DNA of 29,783 nucleotides from a virus, in IMG/VR virus record IMGVR_UViG_3300026510_000012, positions 1 to 29,783 of that record. The stretch is one strand, 5' to 3'. The notes beneath the pieces are model-generated. The model ran no database searches. It was not told the DNA's origin and saw only the letters and a program-made list of their open reading frames with translations. The position numbers and the translations under genes were made by a program. Below are positions 19,912 through 28,451 of this stretch, one piece after another; the stretch's first letter is position 1, and each line of letters opens with the position of its first letter.

Positions 19912-21737
19912 TATTCTACTCCTATTTGTGCCCTGCCAGGCATATTATTTATTGCTTGCCCTTGTGGCATTTGGCCATTAAGTTGCCCTTGCTGCATGGC
20001 TTGTTCTTGCTGAGGCTGTAACATTTGTGCTGTTTGGTCAAGTATACTAGCAAGTTCTATACTATATTTAGACTTAGTATTCTTAACACTTAAGCTACCA
20101 GCTTGAAAATAGCCAGCCGGATTAACTTGACTAAGTAGGTTACCTAGAGGGCCATTAATAAACTGTTCAAGTAATGCCCGATTTTGCTGGTCATCATCAT
20201 TAAAACTAACAGTATCAATTTCTATATCTGCTTTAGCAAATGCTATATCAGTATCTAGTGTAGGTATAGGAGCTAAAATAATATTACCATTATTATCCTT
20301 TAGCGGCTTACCTGTAGCAGGGTCTAATACTTCTTCAAATACATTACGTAATATAGGCTGCCCTGTCTGCGGGTTAGTCTGCCCAGTAGGTATCTCTAAA
20401 GGCTTATTTATCTCTACCCATTTATTACCTTGGTAATTATCACTAACTCTTAGTATATCAGTAGCTGTAAAGTATTGCTTAATTAGATTAACTATATCCC
20501 AGCCTAGCAATCTATAAAAGTGCTCAATTTTAGCAACACTATATCTCTGTGCCACTGCGCTAGCATTTTGCTGTAACTTAACTTTTGTACCGCTATCACT
20601 AGCGTAGGCCATACCAAGGAAACTATCATTTATACTTAATACTCTCTGTATTCTATCAAGTGCTTTATCTATAACAGTGTACTGGTCTATTACCTCCCTA
20701 GTGAGATTTTCAACTTTTATGCCAGCTAGATTTTTAACAGGTATAATAGCATTAACCCTATTAAATTGGTCTGTAAAATCTGCTAAATTATCTATGGAAC
20801 CATCTTCAATAAATGCCTTCTGTGTATTAACCATAAGCTGTATTTTAAGTAATGCCTGATTAATAGCATTTTGTGTCTCTAGTACTTCTCTAAACATACC
20901 ATAGTATTCAGCCTTATTACTATTATTAAGCTTTTGAACTCTATAAGGATTCTTAACTTCTTTATATGTAATCTCTTCTTTACTAAGTATAGTATCCTGG
21001 CACCAATGTATACTATATGATTTATCACCATCTTGTATAATAGAGTGTACTATTAGATAATTATCAAATCTTTTATATTGTCCTTGAAACTCTGCACCAT
21101 AAATATATGTAAAGTCAGCCTCATTTACATCAAGGCTATTATAGTATGCATCAATTTCTTCACGCTTAAATTTACCATATAACTTATCAACATCTTCTTC
21201 ACTTATCCACTTATATCTATGTATATACTTTGCATCACTATAATCATCTAGCCTAGACATAGGGTCAAGTAGTATTTCCATTGAGGGTACATGGTGTATA
21301 TTTATCTTATATTTAGGCCTACCGAATTGGTCTACTTCCTCAGTTTTCTCTATATCAGTAAAGCTACACATTAAGCCAGTTAAAATACAATCTAGCTTAA
21401 TCTTGTCACCTTCACTATTAAAATTATTTGTTCTAAAAACATAGTCAGTAGTATCTTGTAATACTTGAGCTGTAATTACATTATCTTCTTTTGCTGGTAT
21501 AACTTTAATATTATTAACTATAGTAGAATAATAACCTAAAAGCATCCTACCGAATAACTTAATAACATTAAATGTCTCTGCTGGCTGTCCACGTGTAGCT
21601 AATGTATTTAATTGCTCTTTAGTATAATGCCTATTATGATAATAGTCTAAAGTCCTAAGTGCTTCTTCCCTTGAGTCTTTAAATATATCATAGCTAATTT
21701 TAAACGAATCTTTAAGATTTTCTATTGTAGGTTTCAT
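19911..21737 (-). CDS. P22-like portal protein
   Basis: Forms the dodecameric ring through which DNA enters and leaves the capsid. The 608-residue length and the N-terminal pattern (AKRTLDYYHNRHYT-type start: REEALRTLDYYHNRHYTKEQ, then RGQPAETFNVIKLFGRMLLGYY) match the P22-like portal family. Other supporting segments are YIHRYKWISEEDVDKLYG, FREVLETQNAINQALLKIQ and DDDQQNRALLEQ in the barrel part. The C-terminus is Gln- and Met-rich (QPQQEQAMQQGQLNGQMPQG). I chose ATG 21737: GGGAG lies eight bases before it and it overlaps the previous stop (ATGA); an in-frame ATG five codons earlier lacks support. It lies between two ejection-type genes, and no capsid or terminase gene is near it in this window. 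Confidence 0.8.
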   Translation of the reverse strand: MKPTIENLKDSFKISYDIFKDSREEALRTLDYYHNRHYTKEQLNTLATRGQPAETFNVIKLFGRMLLGYYSTIVNNIKVIPAKEDNVITAQVLQDTTDYVFRTNNFNSEGDKIKLDCILTGLMCSFTDIEKTEEVDQFGRPKYKINIHHVPSMEILLDPMSRLDDYSDAKYIHRYKWISEEDVDKLYGKFKREEIDAYYNSLDVNEADFTYIYGAEFQGQYKRFDNYLIVHSIIQDGDKSYSIHWCQDTILSKEEITYKEVKNPYRVQKLNNSNKAEYYGMFREVLETQNAINQALLKIQLMVNTQKAFIEDGSIDNLADFTDQFNRVNAIIPVKNLAGIKVENLTREVIDQYTVIDKALDRIQRVLSINDSFLGMAYASDSGTKVKLQQNASAVAQRYSVAKIEHFYRLLGWDIVNLIKQYFTATDILRVSDNYQGNKWVEINKPLEIPTGQTNPQTGQPILRNVFEEVLDPATGKPLKDNNGNIILAPIPTLDTDIAFAKADIEIDTVSFNDDDQQNRALLEQFINGPLGNLLSQVNPAGYFQAGSLSVKNTKSKYSIELASILDQTAQMLQPQQEQAMQQGQLNGQMPQGQAINNMPGRAQIGVE

Positions 21738-23362
21738 TGTACAGGCTCCCATTTACCATTTACTAATTGTAGCCTCTCCCCAGTCCTAGGGTTTACAGCT
21801 ATTATAGGTTGTTCTGTAGTTTCAAATCCTTTACCTATATCTTTATCATACATTCTAACAACATCTAAAGTTGTAGCTGGGTCATTAAGTAAATTAGTTT
21901 TAGCCACATCTTTAAACTGATTATCTAGCTCTGCAACAAAAGTATGCACTCCAGCTTTTAGCGTCTGAGTATTATTTAATATACTCCCATTAAACAAATC
22001 CCTTAGTCTAGCAAATTCACTATCTGATACAGCTGCACCAGATATACTCTTAATATATTTAGCTAAAAACATACCAAGCTTAGTATTCATATCAATACTC
22101 TTAAGTATCTTAGCCTTTTCTTCTGGTGAATTACTATTAAATGTATCATCACTAAATAATTGCTTTACTTTCTGTAAGCCTACATCATATAAACCTCGTG
22201 ATAACTCTTCATCTTTAAGAGCGCTTACTTCGTCATACAGTCTTTTGCCGTTACGTAGTACATTATATTGGTCCTTAAGCTCAGTAGAAGTCTTAGTATC
22301 TACTTTCATTCCAGACTGGTCAGTATATAGCTTAGCAGCTATAATATCATCTTTTAATATATCACTATTAAATAAATTATCTTTATATTTATCTACTATT
22401 TCTAGCCCACTACTTAATATCTGCCTCTTTTCATCATTATCAGTACTAAATAGTTTATCCAATACTTTTAAACGTACACTATTATCTTTATCTAATGTGC
22501 CGTTAGCTGCTGCTACTTGTAAGTTTACATATTCATCTTTTAATGATGCTGAAGATGGGGCAGCCTCTTGTCTATTTAAATTCTCGTAGTCTATAAAGTT
22601 TTTATCGGGGTTTGCTTGTAACCACTGTAATGCATCTTCTGCTTTAATCTCATTAAGCGTAGGTTTCTGCCCTATCTTAGATAGCTTATCTAATGTAGAT
22701 ACATAATTATCAAGCTCTCTTGTAGTCATACGTTTAACATACCCTGTATCTTTAACAAAATCAGGTAAGCTAACTAATTCTGAGTTACTTGTCATATAAA
22801 AATTTGATCTTATACCATCAATACCTTGTTCATCTAATAAGTTAGGCTCAACACCTAATGCTTTTAATTGTCTTCTATCTATATCACTATTAAAATCAAT
22901 AGGACGTATATATTCAGTATTATATAACTCTTTAAATTTATCTTGTAATATAGGGTTATTTTTTATGGTTCTATTAAACCTCTCATAGTCATTATTAGAA
23001 ATAAGTTCCTTAGTTGCATCATCAAGGTCTTTACCTGCCATATAGCTATTAACCACATGATTATGTAATGTTGTCTGTTCAACTTTAGCTGCAAGTTCCT
23101 GATTCTGTAATGCTAAAGCCTCTATACGTTTTTCAGTATGCTTATTAGCTATAGCGCTAGTACTAGCGGCTAAATCATATTGCATTTTTTGTAATTCTAA
23201 CCGCTTATTAGCTACTAGGTTATTTTGCTCTCTTGTTTTTTTATCTAACTCTAGTTGCTCTTTTTTTAACCTATTATCAGCCTCTACTTTATCATCTTGG
23301 CGTAAGTTATCTGCTATAGCACCACCACCTAAAGCATAACCTAAAGTACCCCATCCACTCAT
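21734..23362 (-). CDS. Probable DNA-ejection / internal virion protein, 542 aa
   Basis: Not firmly assigned. It begins MSGWGTLGYALGGGAIADN, a Gly-rich hydrophobic start common in podovirus ejection proteins, followed by a long coiled coil (about residues 22-95, rich in Lys, Glu and Gln). The rest is helical. The C-terminus AVNPRTGERLQLVNGKWEPV is a short tail seen at the end of many phage virion proteins (NP.TGE....G.W.P). AAAGGA precedes the start. It lies between the 471-residue ejection-like protein and the portal, whose start overlaps its stop. A role inside the head or in genome delivery is inferred from composition and place. Confidence 0.65.
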   Translation of the reverse strand: MSGWGTLGYALGGGAIADNLRQDDKVEADNRLKKEQLELDKKTREQNNLVANKRLELQKMQYDLAASTSAIANKHTEKRIEALALQNQELAAKVEQTTLHNHVVNSYMAGKDLDDATKELISNNDYERFNRTIKNNPILQDKFKELYNTEYIRPIDFNSDIDRRQLKALGVEPNLLDEQGIDGIRSNFYMTSNSELVSLPDFVKDTGYVKRMTTRELDNYVSTLDKLSKIGQKPTLNEIKAEDALQWLQANPDKNFIDYENLNRQEAAPSSASLKDEYVNLQVAAANGTLDKDNSVRLKVLDKLFSTDNDEKRQILSSGLEIVDKYKDNLFNSDILKDDIIAAKLYTDQSGMKVDTKTSTELKDQYNVLRNGKRLYDEVSALKDEELSRGLYDVGLQKVKQLFSDDTFNSNSPEEKAKILKSIDMNTKLGMFLAKYIKSISGAAVSDSEFARLRDLFNGSILNNTQTLKAGVHTFVAELDNQFKDVAKTNLLNDPATTLDVVRMYDKDIGKGFETTEQPIIAVNPRTGERLQLVNGKWEPVQ

Positions 23363-23403
23363 TATATATCCTTTATTTTTTTATTGAGTAACCAGCTAAT
23401 AAG

Positions 23404-24819
23404 CTAGTAACTAACTAATGAGCTAATACCACTAGCAAGACCACCCGTCAAATCTCCAACTGAGCCACTTACTTTATCATAAGTACTGGCTTGTCTATCA
23501 TATACTCCTGATGTTAGCCTAGCTTGCTCATTAGCCATACTAGTTTTAGCATTCACAGTAGTAGCATACCTAGATGCATCAGCAGCTCTAGCAGAATTAG
23601 ACATACTAGCGTCTGCTGATATCCTAGCAGATGCTACTCTTGAACTTGCAGCCATAGAAGCAGATGCAATACTAGCATCTGCACCGAGTTTAGCACTAGA
23701 CATTGAAGCAACATTATTTAAAGCTGATGTTTTTTGCGGTAAACCAATAGATAAAAAGTTCTGCCTTTTTTCTGCAGCGATATCATCAGCTGAGTTAATT
23801 GTATCACCTCTTTGATATGCTTGTTGTATAGCTATATCTGTAAGACTTTGTGCAGCTATGCCACTATCACTAAGACCTCTCTGCCCTAGTGTACGTAATA
23901 AATTATCAGAAGCCTGCTGGTACTGAGAGTCAATAGAGTTTAGTTTCTTTGCCACTACATCCATACCATCATAGTTATCATAGTATATTTTTAATTTTTG
24001 CTCAGTACTGCCATATAAGTCATCCCATTTACTAACCTGCTCTTTAGCATACCCTATTTCACCAGATCCACCACTACTAGCTCCACCACTATAGCCACCA
24101 CTACTAGCTCTGCCACCAGCTCCGCCACCAGCTCCACCATAGCTACCACCAGCTCCGCTACCAGCTCCACCACCAGCTCCGCCAGCTCCGCCACCAGCTT
24201 CTCCAAATATATCACCCATAGCAGAAGAATATATACCATTAATAGAAGCTATACTCTGTGTAGCCATTTCATCTTGATTACCACCAAGTAAATATTTATG
24301 TGCTGCATTATTAACAGAGTCAGTAGCTTTTTTTACTTGTGTTTCTACTGACTTTGCACCCTTAGTAATTTCACTATCTACAGCTCTACCAGCTCTTTTT
24401 ACTTGTGTTTCTACTGACTTCGCACCATTAGTAGTTTCCCTATCTACAGCTCTACCAGCTCTTTTTACTTGTGTTTCTACTGACTTCGTACCACTATGTA
24501 ATTCTTGCCCTGTTTTCTCTATAACTTTTACAGGGGTAGCTACTACAGATTCTACGGGCTTTATTACTCGATCACTAGTAAATTTATCTATACTTTTACC
24601 AGCAGCTTTTATTTGAGACGTAGGATTTTTAACTGTTTTAACTACGGTATTAGGTGTATCAATTACTGTATTATATGTATTACGTACTACTTTTTCACTA
24701 CTTTTAACTGCTTGCTTTGTAGCATGCTCTATACCTTTACCTGCGCTACTAACACCTTTTTCTATACTTTTACCTACAGATTTGACACCTTTTTCTACTT
24801 CCTTAAAAGGGTTACCCAT
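23404..24819 (-). CDS. Probable internal virion protein with repeats and Gly-rich linker, 471 aa
   Basis: Unassigned virion-type protein. Residues 1-105 are Lys/Ser/Val-rich and amphipathic (EVEKGVKSVGKSIEKGVSSA). Then come three 22-residue repeats (110-131, 132-153, 154-175; core G.KSVETQVKRAGRAVD), which would form a regular coiled or amphipathic rod. A Gly/Ala/Ser linker (about 208-253) separates this from a helical Ala/Ser-rich C-terminal domain (NLLRTLGQRGLSDSGIAAQS, then SSAKLGADASIASASMAASS), a composition typical of podovirus ejection proteins. AAGGAG precedes the ATG, which overlaps the GNAT stop (TAATG). It probably works with the 542- and 988-residue proteins in DNA delivery. Confidence 0.65.
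   Translation of the reverse strand: MGNPFKEVEKGVKSVGKSIEKGVSSAGKGIEHATKQAVKSSEKVVRNTYNTVIDTPNTVVKTVKNPTSQIKAAGKSIDKFTSDRVIKPVESVVATPVKVIEKTGQELHSGTKSVETQVKRAGRAVDRETTNGAKSVETQVKRAGRAVDSEITKGAKSVETQVKKATDSVNNAAHKYLLGGNQDEMATQSIASINGIYSSAMGDIFGEAGGGAGGAGGGAGSGAGGSYGGAGGGAGGRASSGGYSGGASSGGSGEIGYAKEQVSKWDDLYGSTEQKLKIYYDNYDGMDVVAKKLNSIDSQYQQASDNLLRTLGQRGLSDSGIAAQSLTDIAIQQAYQRGDTINSADDIAAEKRQNFLSIGLPQKTSALNNVASMSSAKLGADASIASASMAASSRVASARISADASMSNSARAADASRYATTVNAKTSMANEQARLTSGVYDRQASTYDKVSGSVGDLTGGLASGISSLVSY
24061..24198 (-). repeat. Gly/Ala/Ser-rich low-complexity linker
   Basis: GGC/GGT-GCT type codons encode about 46 residues of mostly Gly, Ala and Ser in the 471-residue virion protein. It is locally GC-rich and internally repetitive. 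Likely a flexible linker. Confidence 0.8.
24295..24492 (-). repeat. Three 66-bp tandem repeats (22-aa units)
   Basis: Each unit encodes G-A/T-K-SVETQVK-R/K-A.. and the first two are nearly identical in DNA. They form a repeated amphipathic segment within the 471-residue virion protein. Confidence 0.8.
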
Positions 24820-25211
24820 TATATCTCCTTATAACCAGTAGTACTAAAACCTAATTTAATACCTATTTGTTTACCTTCATTAGTAGCATAATTACTAGAT
24901 AACAAGATAATACCAATATCTTTACATATATACTCTGTAAAGATATATAATTTTTTAGCATGTACTCTATATCTTGGTAATATATACACAGCCTCTATTA
25001 TACCTAGTGTACCAGATACTGTAATAAGCATAAAGCCTACTATTTTATTATCTATATAGATGCCAGTATACACACCAGAGTACTCTAGTATTTTATTTAA
25101 CTTTACACTATACTCAAAGTCCGTATTAATACTACCAATACTATTATGATATTTTATATATAACTTAAGTAAATCTATATAATCTATATCATTTATATAA
25201 TCTATTTTCAT
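24819..25211 (-). CDS. GNAT-family acetyltransferase, 130 aa
   Basis: Probable N-acetyltransferase. The GNAT core is visible: KIVGFMLITVSGTLGIIEAVYI (about residues 60-81, strands beta3-beta4), then the acetyl-CoA loop and helix (RYRVHAKKLYIFTEYICKD), then YATNEGKQIGIKLGFSTTGY (about 108-127), the usual ending. The R-x-x-G-x-G/A acetyl-CoA loop is degenerate (PRYRVHAKKL). Acetyltransferase-like genes lie among virion genes in several T7-like phages, so a virion or late host-modification role is possible. I see no ribosome binding site before ATG 25211. A promoter with -10 boxes at 25222-25217 and 25217-25212 would start transcription almost at the ATG, so a leaderless message is possible. Confidence 0.7.
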   Translation of the reverse strand: MKIDYINDIDYIDLLKLYIKYHNSIGSINTDFEYSVKLNKILEYSGVYTGIYIDNKIVGFMLITVSGTLGIIEAVYILPRYRVHAKKLYIFTEYICKDIGIILLSSNYATNEGKQIGIKLGFSTTGYKEI

Positions 25212-25216
25212 ATTAT

Positions 25217-25249
25217 ATTATACAATAATAAGATTAATCTAAGATTAAA
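25217..25249 (-). promoter_or_regulatory. Promoter P7, leftward, phased TTTAAT / TATAAT type
   Basis: On the minus strand: TTTAATCT starting at 25249, ATTAAT at 25238-25233, and TATAAT at 25222-25217, with a second overlapping TATAAT at 25217-25212. Outer hexamers are 27 bases apart start to start, one less than in the rightward set. It lies in the 3' end of the small gene at 25234 and would serve the GNAT gene and the ejection and portal genes after it. Confidence 0.5.
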
Positions 25250-25404
25250 TTTAGAGTTTTTTGTATATTCTCTATTTCTACCTTAGTAGGAGGGTCACTT
25301 ATATCCTGAGTTAACTTTTTTATATTTAACTTACTTAGTATTTGTTTAAGTAATAACCTTAATTGTATTTCATCTGTTAAATCATTAGGTAGCTTAACGG
25401 CCAT
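25234..25404 (-). CDS. Small hypothetical protein, 56 aa
   Basis: Unknown. I chose ATG 25404 (MAVKLPNDLTDEIQ), preceded by AAGGAG, over an ATG five codons earlier that lies upstream of that site. The protein is helical and polar (LRLLLKQILSKLNIKKLTQDI) with an acidic segment DPPTKVEIENIQ. It overlaps the gp10-like gene by 11 bases and precedes the GNAT gene. Small genes in this place sometimes encode head-tail joining helpers, but there is no direct evidence. Confidence 0.6.
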   Translation of the reverse strand: MAVKLPNDLTDEIQLRLLLKQILSKLNIKKLTQDISDPPTKVEIENIQKTLNLILD

Positions 25405-26872
25405 TTTGTCTCCTTTCAACTATATATTGTATCTCACTTATTGTACCAGTACCTTTTATAATAAATTGAATATTATAACCAACCCTATGTAACTGTGGGA
25501 CTTTAAACTCCCTAGTAGTAGTTGAAACATTAATAGTTGCTACAAGTACCTCTGATATATAAATATCAATAGTAAATGTGCCTTCACATGTTATATAGAA
25601 TTTATTATAATTTTTTATCTCGCAAGCACTGCCATCAGATATTATAGGAGACTTATATATAAATTCCCTATAGGCACTAGATGAATATAATGTATATATA
25701 TTGGTACCATTACTATAATATATTTGGCTTTTATTAACTAATATGTCAGTGCAGTCTACATCTACATAGTAAAAAGCATTATCATAAACTAATAGTGATG
25801 TACCTACTTTAAGATAGTATATATTATTATTTACAACGCTTAATGAGCAGGTGGAAAAATCTATACCATCTATAATATGTCTAGTTAGTGTCCTAATACT
25901 ACCACCAGATGTGGTACATATACCACTATAACTAGCCCATAAAACATTATTTTCTATATAATTAATAGACTTGTGGTTTACACAACCTATATCATTACTT
26001 AAGATATCCTTACTAAATGAAGTACTATCAGTCCCAGTTATTATATAAGTTTTATACTTAGAAAATACTAATATGCCATTAGATAGAATGCCTAAGCCAG
26101 TAATATTATAATTAAAATTTATAAAGTTATAAGGGCTCCATCTATCTAAAAATGCTATATCACTATAGTATAATTTATTATTAACAGAGCAAAATAGCAT
26201 CCCGCCAAACTCAATAATATTAGATGCACCTATTGGTGATACCTCCCTATCTGTACTATCTAGTACACCACCAGGTAAATCAGCATCTAATAAATTATCA
26301 TTAAATATAGTGGTAGTATTTGGTAGCTCTACAACTAGTGTCATTACTGTATAGTTTATACCTAGCCTATATATCCTAATTGTATCTACCTGTGGGTCAA
26401 TAGATGCACTAACACTGATATCTACACTATTTGAAGTTAGTACTAACTCTGAGCTAAATATAACTGGTTTAGACTCAGCCCCTGTAGTACTATTATAATA
26501 GGTATATGTATATGATACTGTACCTGATAGCTGCCCAGTAATAACACTAGTAGCCATATCCGTAGGTTTATCGATACCTAGCTGATACCATGCTATACCA
26601 TCATTTGTATACTCTATTGTAGATACGCCATTTGTTCTATATAATGTACTATTAACTTGTACAAAATTATATTCTGATGTAAAATGTAAAATAGTATCAT
26701 TAAATATGGTAAAGTATCCTGTAGAAGTATCTACAATAGTATCTGCACTTAATGATCTTAAATCATAAGATTTAACATCAGCATTTAGTAAGTACCTAGC
26801 TGTATTTATTGGGGCACTATATTTAGATATACTATTATTTATGCCACCACTAAAATCTATTAACTGTGCCAT
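25394..26872 (-). CDS. Tail protein, P22 gp10-like / beta-propeller-like (tentative)
   Basis: Probable tail or head-tail stabilising protein, 492 residues. It is beta-rich throughout. Segments typical of podovirus tail hub proteins of the P22 gp10 type are LIDFSGGINN at the start, TVSYTYTYYNSTTGAESKP (about 118-136), TIRIYRLGINY, FGGMLFCSVNNKLYYSDIA and WSPYNFINF. The short repeated Tyr/Val strands (INYIENNVLWASYSG, NNIYYLKVGTSLLVYDN) could form a propeller. AAAGGA is upstream of the start, ten bases from the lysozyme stop. It is placed with lysis and tail genes. The exact family is uncertain; a tail tube or receptor-contact role is possible too. Confidence 0.55.
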   Translation of the reverse strand: MAQLIDFSGGINNSISKYSAPINTARYLLNADVKSYDLRSLSADTIVDTSTGYFTIFNDTILHFTSEYNFVQVNSTLYRTNGVSTIEYTNDGIAWYQLGIDKPTDMATSVITGQLSGTVSYTYTYYNSTTGAESKPVIFSSELVLTSNSVDISVSASIDPQVDTIRIYRLGINYTVMTLVVELPNTTTIFNDNLLDADLPGGVLDSTDREVSPIGASNIIEFGGMLFCSVNNKLYYSDIAFLDRWSPYNFINFNYNITGLGILSNGILVFSKYKTYIITGTDSTSFSKDILSNDIGCVNHKSINYIENNVLWASYSGICTTSGGSIRTLTRHIIDGIDFSTCSLSVVNNNIYYLKVGTSLLVYDNAFYYVDVDCTDILVNKSQIYYSNGTNIYTLYSSSAYREFIYKSPIISDGSACEIKNYNKFYITCEGTFTIDIYISEVLVATINVSTTTREFKVPQLHRVGYNIQFIIKGTGTISEIQYIVERRQNGR

Positions 26873-26881
26873 TTCAATCCT

Positions 26882-27274
26882 TTAATATGTATTCATTATA
26901 CTAGCTAGTTTTCTGGCTCTATTTGGTGTTTGTTTAGCCCATTTACTATCAAGCATCTCCTCTGACGCCTTTACCCAGTCTGTACTTTTTAATGCACTCC
27001 ACATCTTTTTAAACTTTAATAAACCGCCTACACCAAGTTGGTATGCCATCTCATATAATACTTCTTGCCTAACATCATCAAGGTTTTCAATAAATGGGTA
27101 ATAAGTAAGTAGTTCTTTTTTCTTTTTATCTAATCTATGATATAATAAAAGCTCTGCCTCCTCTTTATCTAAAGGTAACTTTGTACCATACCCTATTGTA
27201 GGGATACCTAAACTATCCTCATAAGGCATACCTACAAAACCCTCACTTCTTTTTATATTTTCAATTAACCCCAT
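26882..27274 (-). CDS. T4-type lysozyme (endolysin), GH24
   Basis: Cleaves the peptidoglycan glycan strand for lysis. It is 130 residues, and the E-D-T triad is intact with exactly the T4 numbering: SEGF (Glu11), YEDSLG (Asp20) and PTIGYG (Thr26). The rest, EAELLLYHRLDKKKKEL, VLYEMAYQLGVGGLLKFKKM and WAKQTPNRARKLASIM, follows the T4 lysozyme core and C-terminus, including the Q.P.RA end. No signal peptide, so a holin is needed to let it through the membrane. AAAGG precedes the start. It is downstream of the lipoprotein and membrane coiled-coil genes, completing a lysis cluster. It is distinct from the lysozyme-like domain of the 988-residue virion protein. Confidence 0.9.
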   Translation of the reverse strand: MGLIENIKRSEGFVGMPYEDSLGIPTIGYGTKLPLDKEEAELLLYHRLDKKKKELLTYYPFIENLDDVRQEVLYEMAYQLGVGGLLKFKKMWSALKSTDWVKASEEMLDSKWAKQTPNRARKLASIMNTY

Positions 27275-27313
27275 ATCTATACCTTTCTACAAATTTAATA
27301 TTACACAAATACA

Positions 27314-27733
27314 TTACTTAGCCTTTAGAGAACAGGTCGATAATAATTCTACTAACTCTCCAAGCTTTCCCTCCATCTTTTCTACTCTGCGGTTTGTATC
27401 ATCCATTTTAGAGCTTGTGTTCTTTGCTATAATCTCAATGTTCTTAAAATGTAGTTCAAGTTCTTTTTTAGATACAAACTTCTCTTCAGCTCTTTCCATG
27501 TTTAGATGAGTAGCAGTATTCTGCTCAAGCACAACAACTCTCTCTATGGTTGTATCTACTCTATTAAACTGAGCAGACAACTTTCTATCCAAATCACTAT
27601 TATTAAGGGTACTGTTATTACTGTATTGAGCAAAGTCTTTCTCTAATCTATCAACTCTATTTCTTAATACTGCATAAGTCGCAACCGCACCTGTAATGGC
27701 TATACCAAGATTAATGGTCCATTCTTCTATCAT
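27314..27733 (-). CDS. Membrane-anchored coiled-coil protein, possible i-spanin or holin
   Basis: Likely inner-membrane lysis protein, 139 residues. Residues 7-24 (NLGIAITGAVATYAVL) form one membrane helix near the N-terminus, followed by a long coiled coil (about 28-130: RNRVDRLEKDFAQY, RKLSAQFNRVDTTIERVVVLE, TSSKMDDTNRRVEKMEG). An N-in single helix with a periplasmic coiled coil is the shape of Rz-type i-spanins; some phage holins look similar. It lies between the lipoprotein and lysozyme genes, which supports a lysis role. No other clear holin is visible in the window, so it could serve as one. Weak aaaggg lies before the start. Confidence 0.6.
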   Translation of the reverse strand: MIEEWTINLGIAITGAVATYAVLRNRVDRLEKDFAQYSNNSTLNNSDLDRKLSAQFNRVDTTIERVVVLEQNTATHLNMERAEEKFVSKKELELHFKNIEIIAKNTSSKMDDTNRRVEKMEGKLGELVELLSTCSLKAK

Positions 27734-27768
27734 AATTTATACCCTTTACCAATAGCAATACAGCCAGA

Positions 27769-28032
27769 TTAATTTGTTTTGTTCTCTTGTGTAGAATTCA
27801 TATCCACATTTGTTTTTAATGACTTTTTTATCGTTGCCCTAGCCTTATCGTACGGAACAGCATAGCTGTCTATTTTTCGTAACTCTTCCATTGTCTTTTC
27901 ATCTAGTAGTGTTGGATTATCTTTTACAACAGTTTTACCTGTTGTGTAAACTGTTTTTCCAACACTATACGGTTTGTCTGTTATGCACCCCGTAAAAGAT
28001 AGTGCAACTAATACAAATATTAAATATCTCAT
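27769..28032 (-). CDS. Small lipoprotein, candidate o-spanin
   Basis: Probable outer-membrane lipoprotein, 87 residues. I chose ATG 28032, which has AAGGAG six bases before it; the earlier ATG (28053) would put that site inside the gene. MRYLIFVLVALSFTGC is a short signal peptide with a lipobox ending at Cys16 (FTGC). The mature part has KTVYTTGKTVVKDNPT and charged helix (EKTMEELRKIDSYAVPYDKAR), with an Asn/Lys/Thr tail. With the neighbouring membrane coiled-coil protein it could form a two-component spanin that fuses the membranes, but many Rz1-like proteins are Pro-rich and this is not. The start overlaps the DUF1353 gene end. Confidence 0.6.
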   Translation of the reverse strand: MRYLIFVLVALSFTGCITDKPYSVGKTVYTTGKTVVKDNPTLLDEKTMEELRKIDSYAVPYDKARATIKKSLKTNVDMNSTQENKTN

Positions 28033-28436
28033 TTTAATCTCCTTACTTGGCAATATTTCTTACCATCATTAATAGTAACTTGTGTATGTTTTTTCCATAC
28101 AAAGTACCCGCCAGCTCTAACAGCCAAATACATTGAGTACCTCTTTAACCAAGCCACATTCTCTGCTTCCATCATCTCTAGGAATAAGTTATCACAATCC
28201 TTTCTAAGCAGTCTTTCACTTGCGTATAAAGCATCGTGTATTAAAGCAGGTCTTGTATATCTACCTGTAAAAGGAGAACCAACTATACCCCATAGGTATT
28301 TTGGTACTGATGCACCATCTGTTATAAGTCCAGCTTTTGCTGTAACAGAAATATCACTATTTGTGTAAGTAATATCTGTGAGTAGTTCCCACTCTCTTTT
28401 ATTAAGCCGTCTTAGCTCTACAGTTCCATTAAACAT
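28029..28436 (-). CDS. DUF1353 phage protein
   Basis: Function not established. The 135-residue protein matches the DUF1353 family: FITDGASVPKYLWGIVGSPFTGRY (split here as residues 38-60), ALIHDALYASERLLRKDCDNLFLEMM and MYLAVRAGGYFVW. The conserved TDGASVP, HD.LY and AVR..G motifs are all present. Family members are common near lysis and tail genes of tailed phages. The HD pair suggests a metal or hydrolase site, but activity is unknown. AAGGAA precedes the start, and the end overlaps the lipoprotein gene by four bases. Confidence 0.8.
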   Translation of the reverse strand: MFNGTVELRRLNKREWELLTDITYTNSDISVTAKAGLITDGASVPKYLWGIVGSPFTGRYTRPALIHDALYASERLLRKDCDNLFLEMMEAENVAWLKRYSMYLAVRAGGYFVWKKHTQVTINDGKKYCQVRRLK

Positions 28437-28451
28437 TTTATTTCCTTAGTT

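Noticed and set aside
19641-19981. Repeat-rich frames (LVLNN and SILGC repeats) around the SIEQP repeats
   Set aside because: They are other-frame readings of the same 15-bp repeat; only the SIEQP frame belongs to a complete domain protein.
24054-24239. Frame with repeated LVAELV residues on the minus strand
   Set aside because: It is the shifted reading of the Gly-rich linker codons in the 471-aa gene.
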